This document shows positions 63,430 through 64,000 of a DNA stretch of 64,000 bases, in pieces. Positions within the stretch are counted from its first letter, which is position 1; each line of letters opens with the position of its first letter. Made by a program: the position numbers and the translations under genes. The stretch is taken from assembly GCA_037074765.1 (NCBI GenBank), contig JBAMDO010000018.1, forward strand, positions 388,695 to 452,694, read 5' to 3'. Source of the DNA: Mansonella perstans (lineage: Eukaryota; Nematoda; Chromadorea; Rhabditida; Onchocercidae). The notes under the pieces were generated by a model that ran no database searches, was not told the origin of the DNA, and saw nothing but the letters and a program-made list of their open reading frames with translations.

Positions 63430-64000
63430 GTAACGAATTATTCTCACAATGGCATGTTATTGTCTGCTTGCTTTTTTTTTTTTTTTTTGGAAATTTAATT
63501 GTAATAAATTTTGACCCAATTAATTTATCAAATTTTATGATTGCTTTCGAGAAATTTCTAGAATATTAGTTAGAGGAGTGCTTAGAACCATGAAAAAAAC
63601 TGATCTTTGATTTATTATATATGCATCGAAGAAGAAAGCAAAAGAGAACGAAATCGATGGCTTTGCTTCTTTTTTTTGATTTGTTTAGGTATTATAAATA
63701 AAAAATTTATGTATTTCGCAAATATGATATTAAAATTATGATATGATCATAGTTTATAACATTTTAAAATTAAATGATAGTCTTGTTGTATAACCTTTAA
63801 AAACTTTAATATCATCATTTCTATGCAACATTTTCTATAAAACATTAACATTTAAGCTTTTGAAATGGTGAAAAAGAAAAAGTGAAGATTGTAGTTGCTA
63901 TTTTTACTTCTTTTATTTCCAATGAAAGTTTTTTTAGTTTAAATAATGATCGAAATTATCTTATATGTCTTGCATTGTATAAAGAATTTCACAAAATTTT
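63430..64000. other. REP 3' flank
   Basis: AT-rich, with a run of about 18 T at 63,471-63,488 and AATAAA-like sequences (for example near 63,698). No coding signal to the window end. Confidence 0.5.

Overview
The window is a piece of nuclear genome from a parasitic nematode, most likely a filarial (clade III, spirurid) worm. The evidence is the very AT-rich intergenic DNA, many small exons with nematode-type TTTTCAG acceptors, splice acceptors just upstream of start codons as expected for spliced-leader trans-splicing, and nematode-typical genes (transthyretin-like protein, astacin, divergent globin). The species cannot be fixed from sequence alone. No prokaryotic operon, CRISPR array, tRNA or rRNA was found.

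Layout. 1,294-15,884 (-): an 11-exon globin-domain gene with a long Ser-rich N-terminus and introns of up to 5 kb. About 15.9-22.4 kb: gene desert with simple repeats. About 22.4-27.1 kb: a duplicated block carrying the last exon of PSME3. The centromere-independent, left-hand copy is a frameshifted pseudo-exon and is interrupted by a dead 5'-truncated non-LTR retrotransposon (23.5-24.8 kb). 26,898-29,109 (-): intact PSME3 (PA28 gamma). 29,779-31,219 (-): MITD1. 32,918-36,369 (+): an unrecognised Cys-rich membrane-anchored protein. 36,746-37,328 (-): an unrecognised 83-residue basic protein. 38,540-40,637 (+): UBE2F, the NEDD8 E2. 41,881-42,826 (+): transthyretin-like protein. 44,107-46,279 (+): astacin protease. 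46,739-47,910 (-): VPS29. About 48-51.9 kb: intergenic, with a GC-rich repeat and hairpin island. 51,885-52,749 (+): histone H3.3. 54,658-58,578 (+): USP30. 59,629-63,429 (+): Rab escort protein.

All gene models below were joined by hand. Exon boundaries were kept only where donor, acceptor and reading phase agree and the joined protein follows its family. Two introns need GC-AG boundaries, in MITD1 and the astacin.

There is no shared pathway or operon. Loosely, three genes belong to ubiquitin/proteasome biology (PSME3, UBE2F, USP30) and three to membrane traffic or division (MITD1, VPS29, REP). I did not find a convincing new multi-gene system. The most novel items are the two unrecognised genes, the PSME3 tail duplication with its retroelement insertion, and the GC-rich island near 49.5-50.0 kb.
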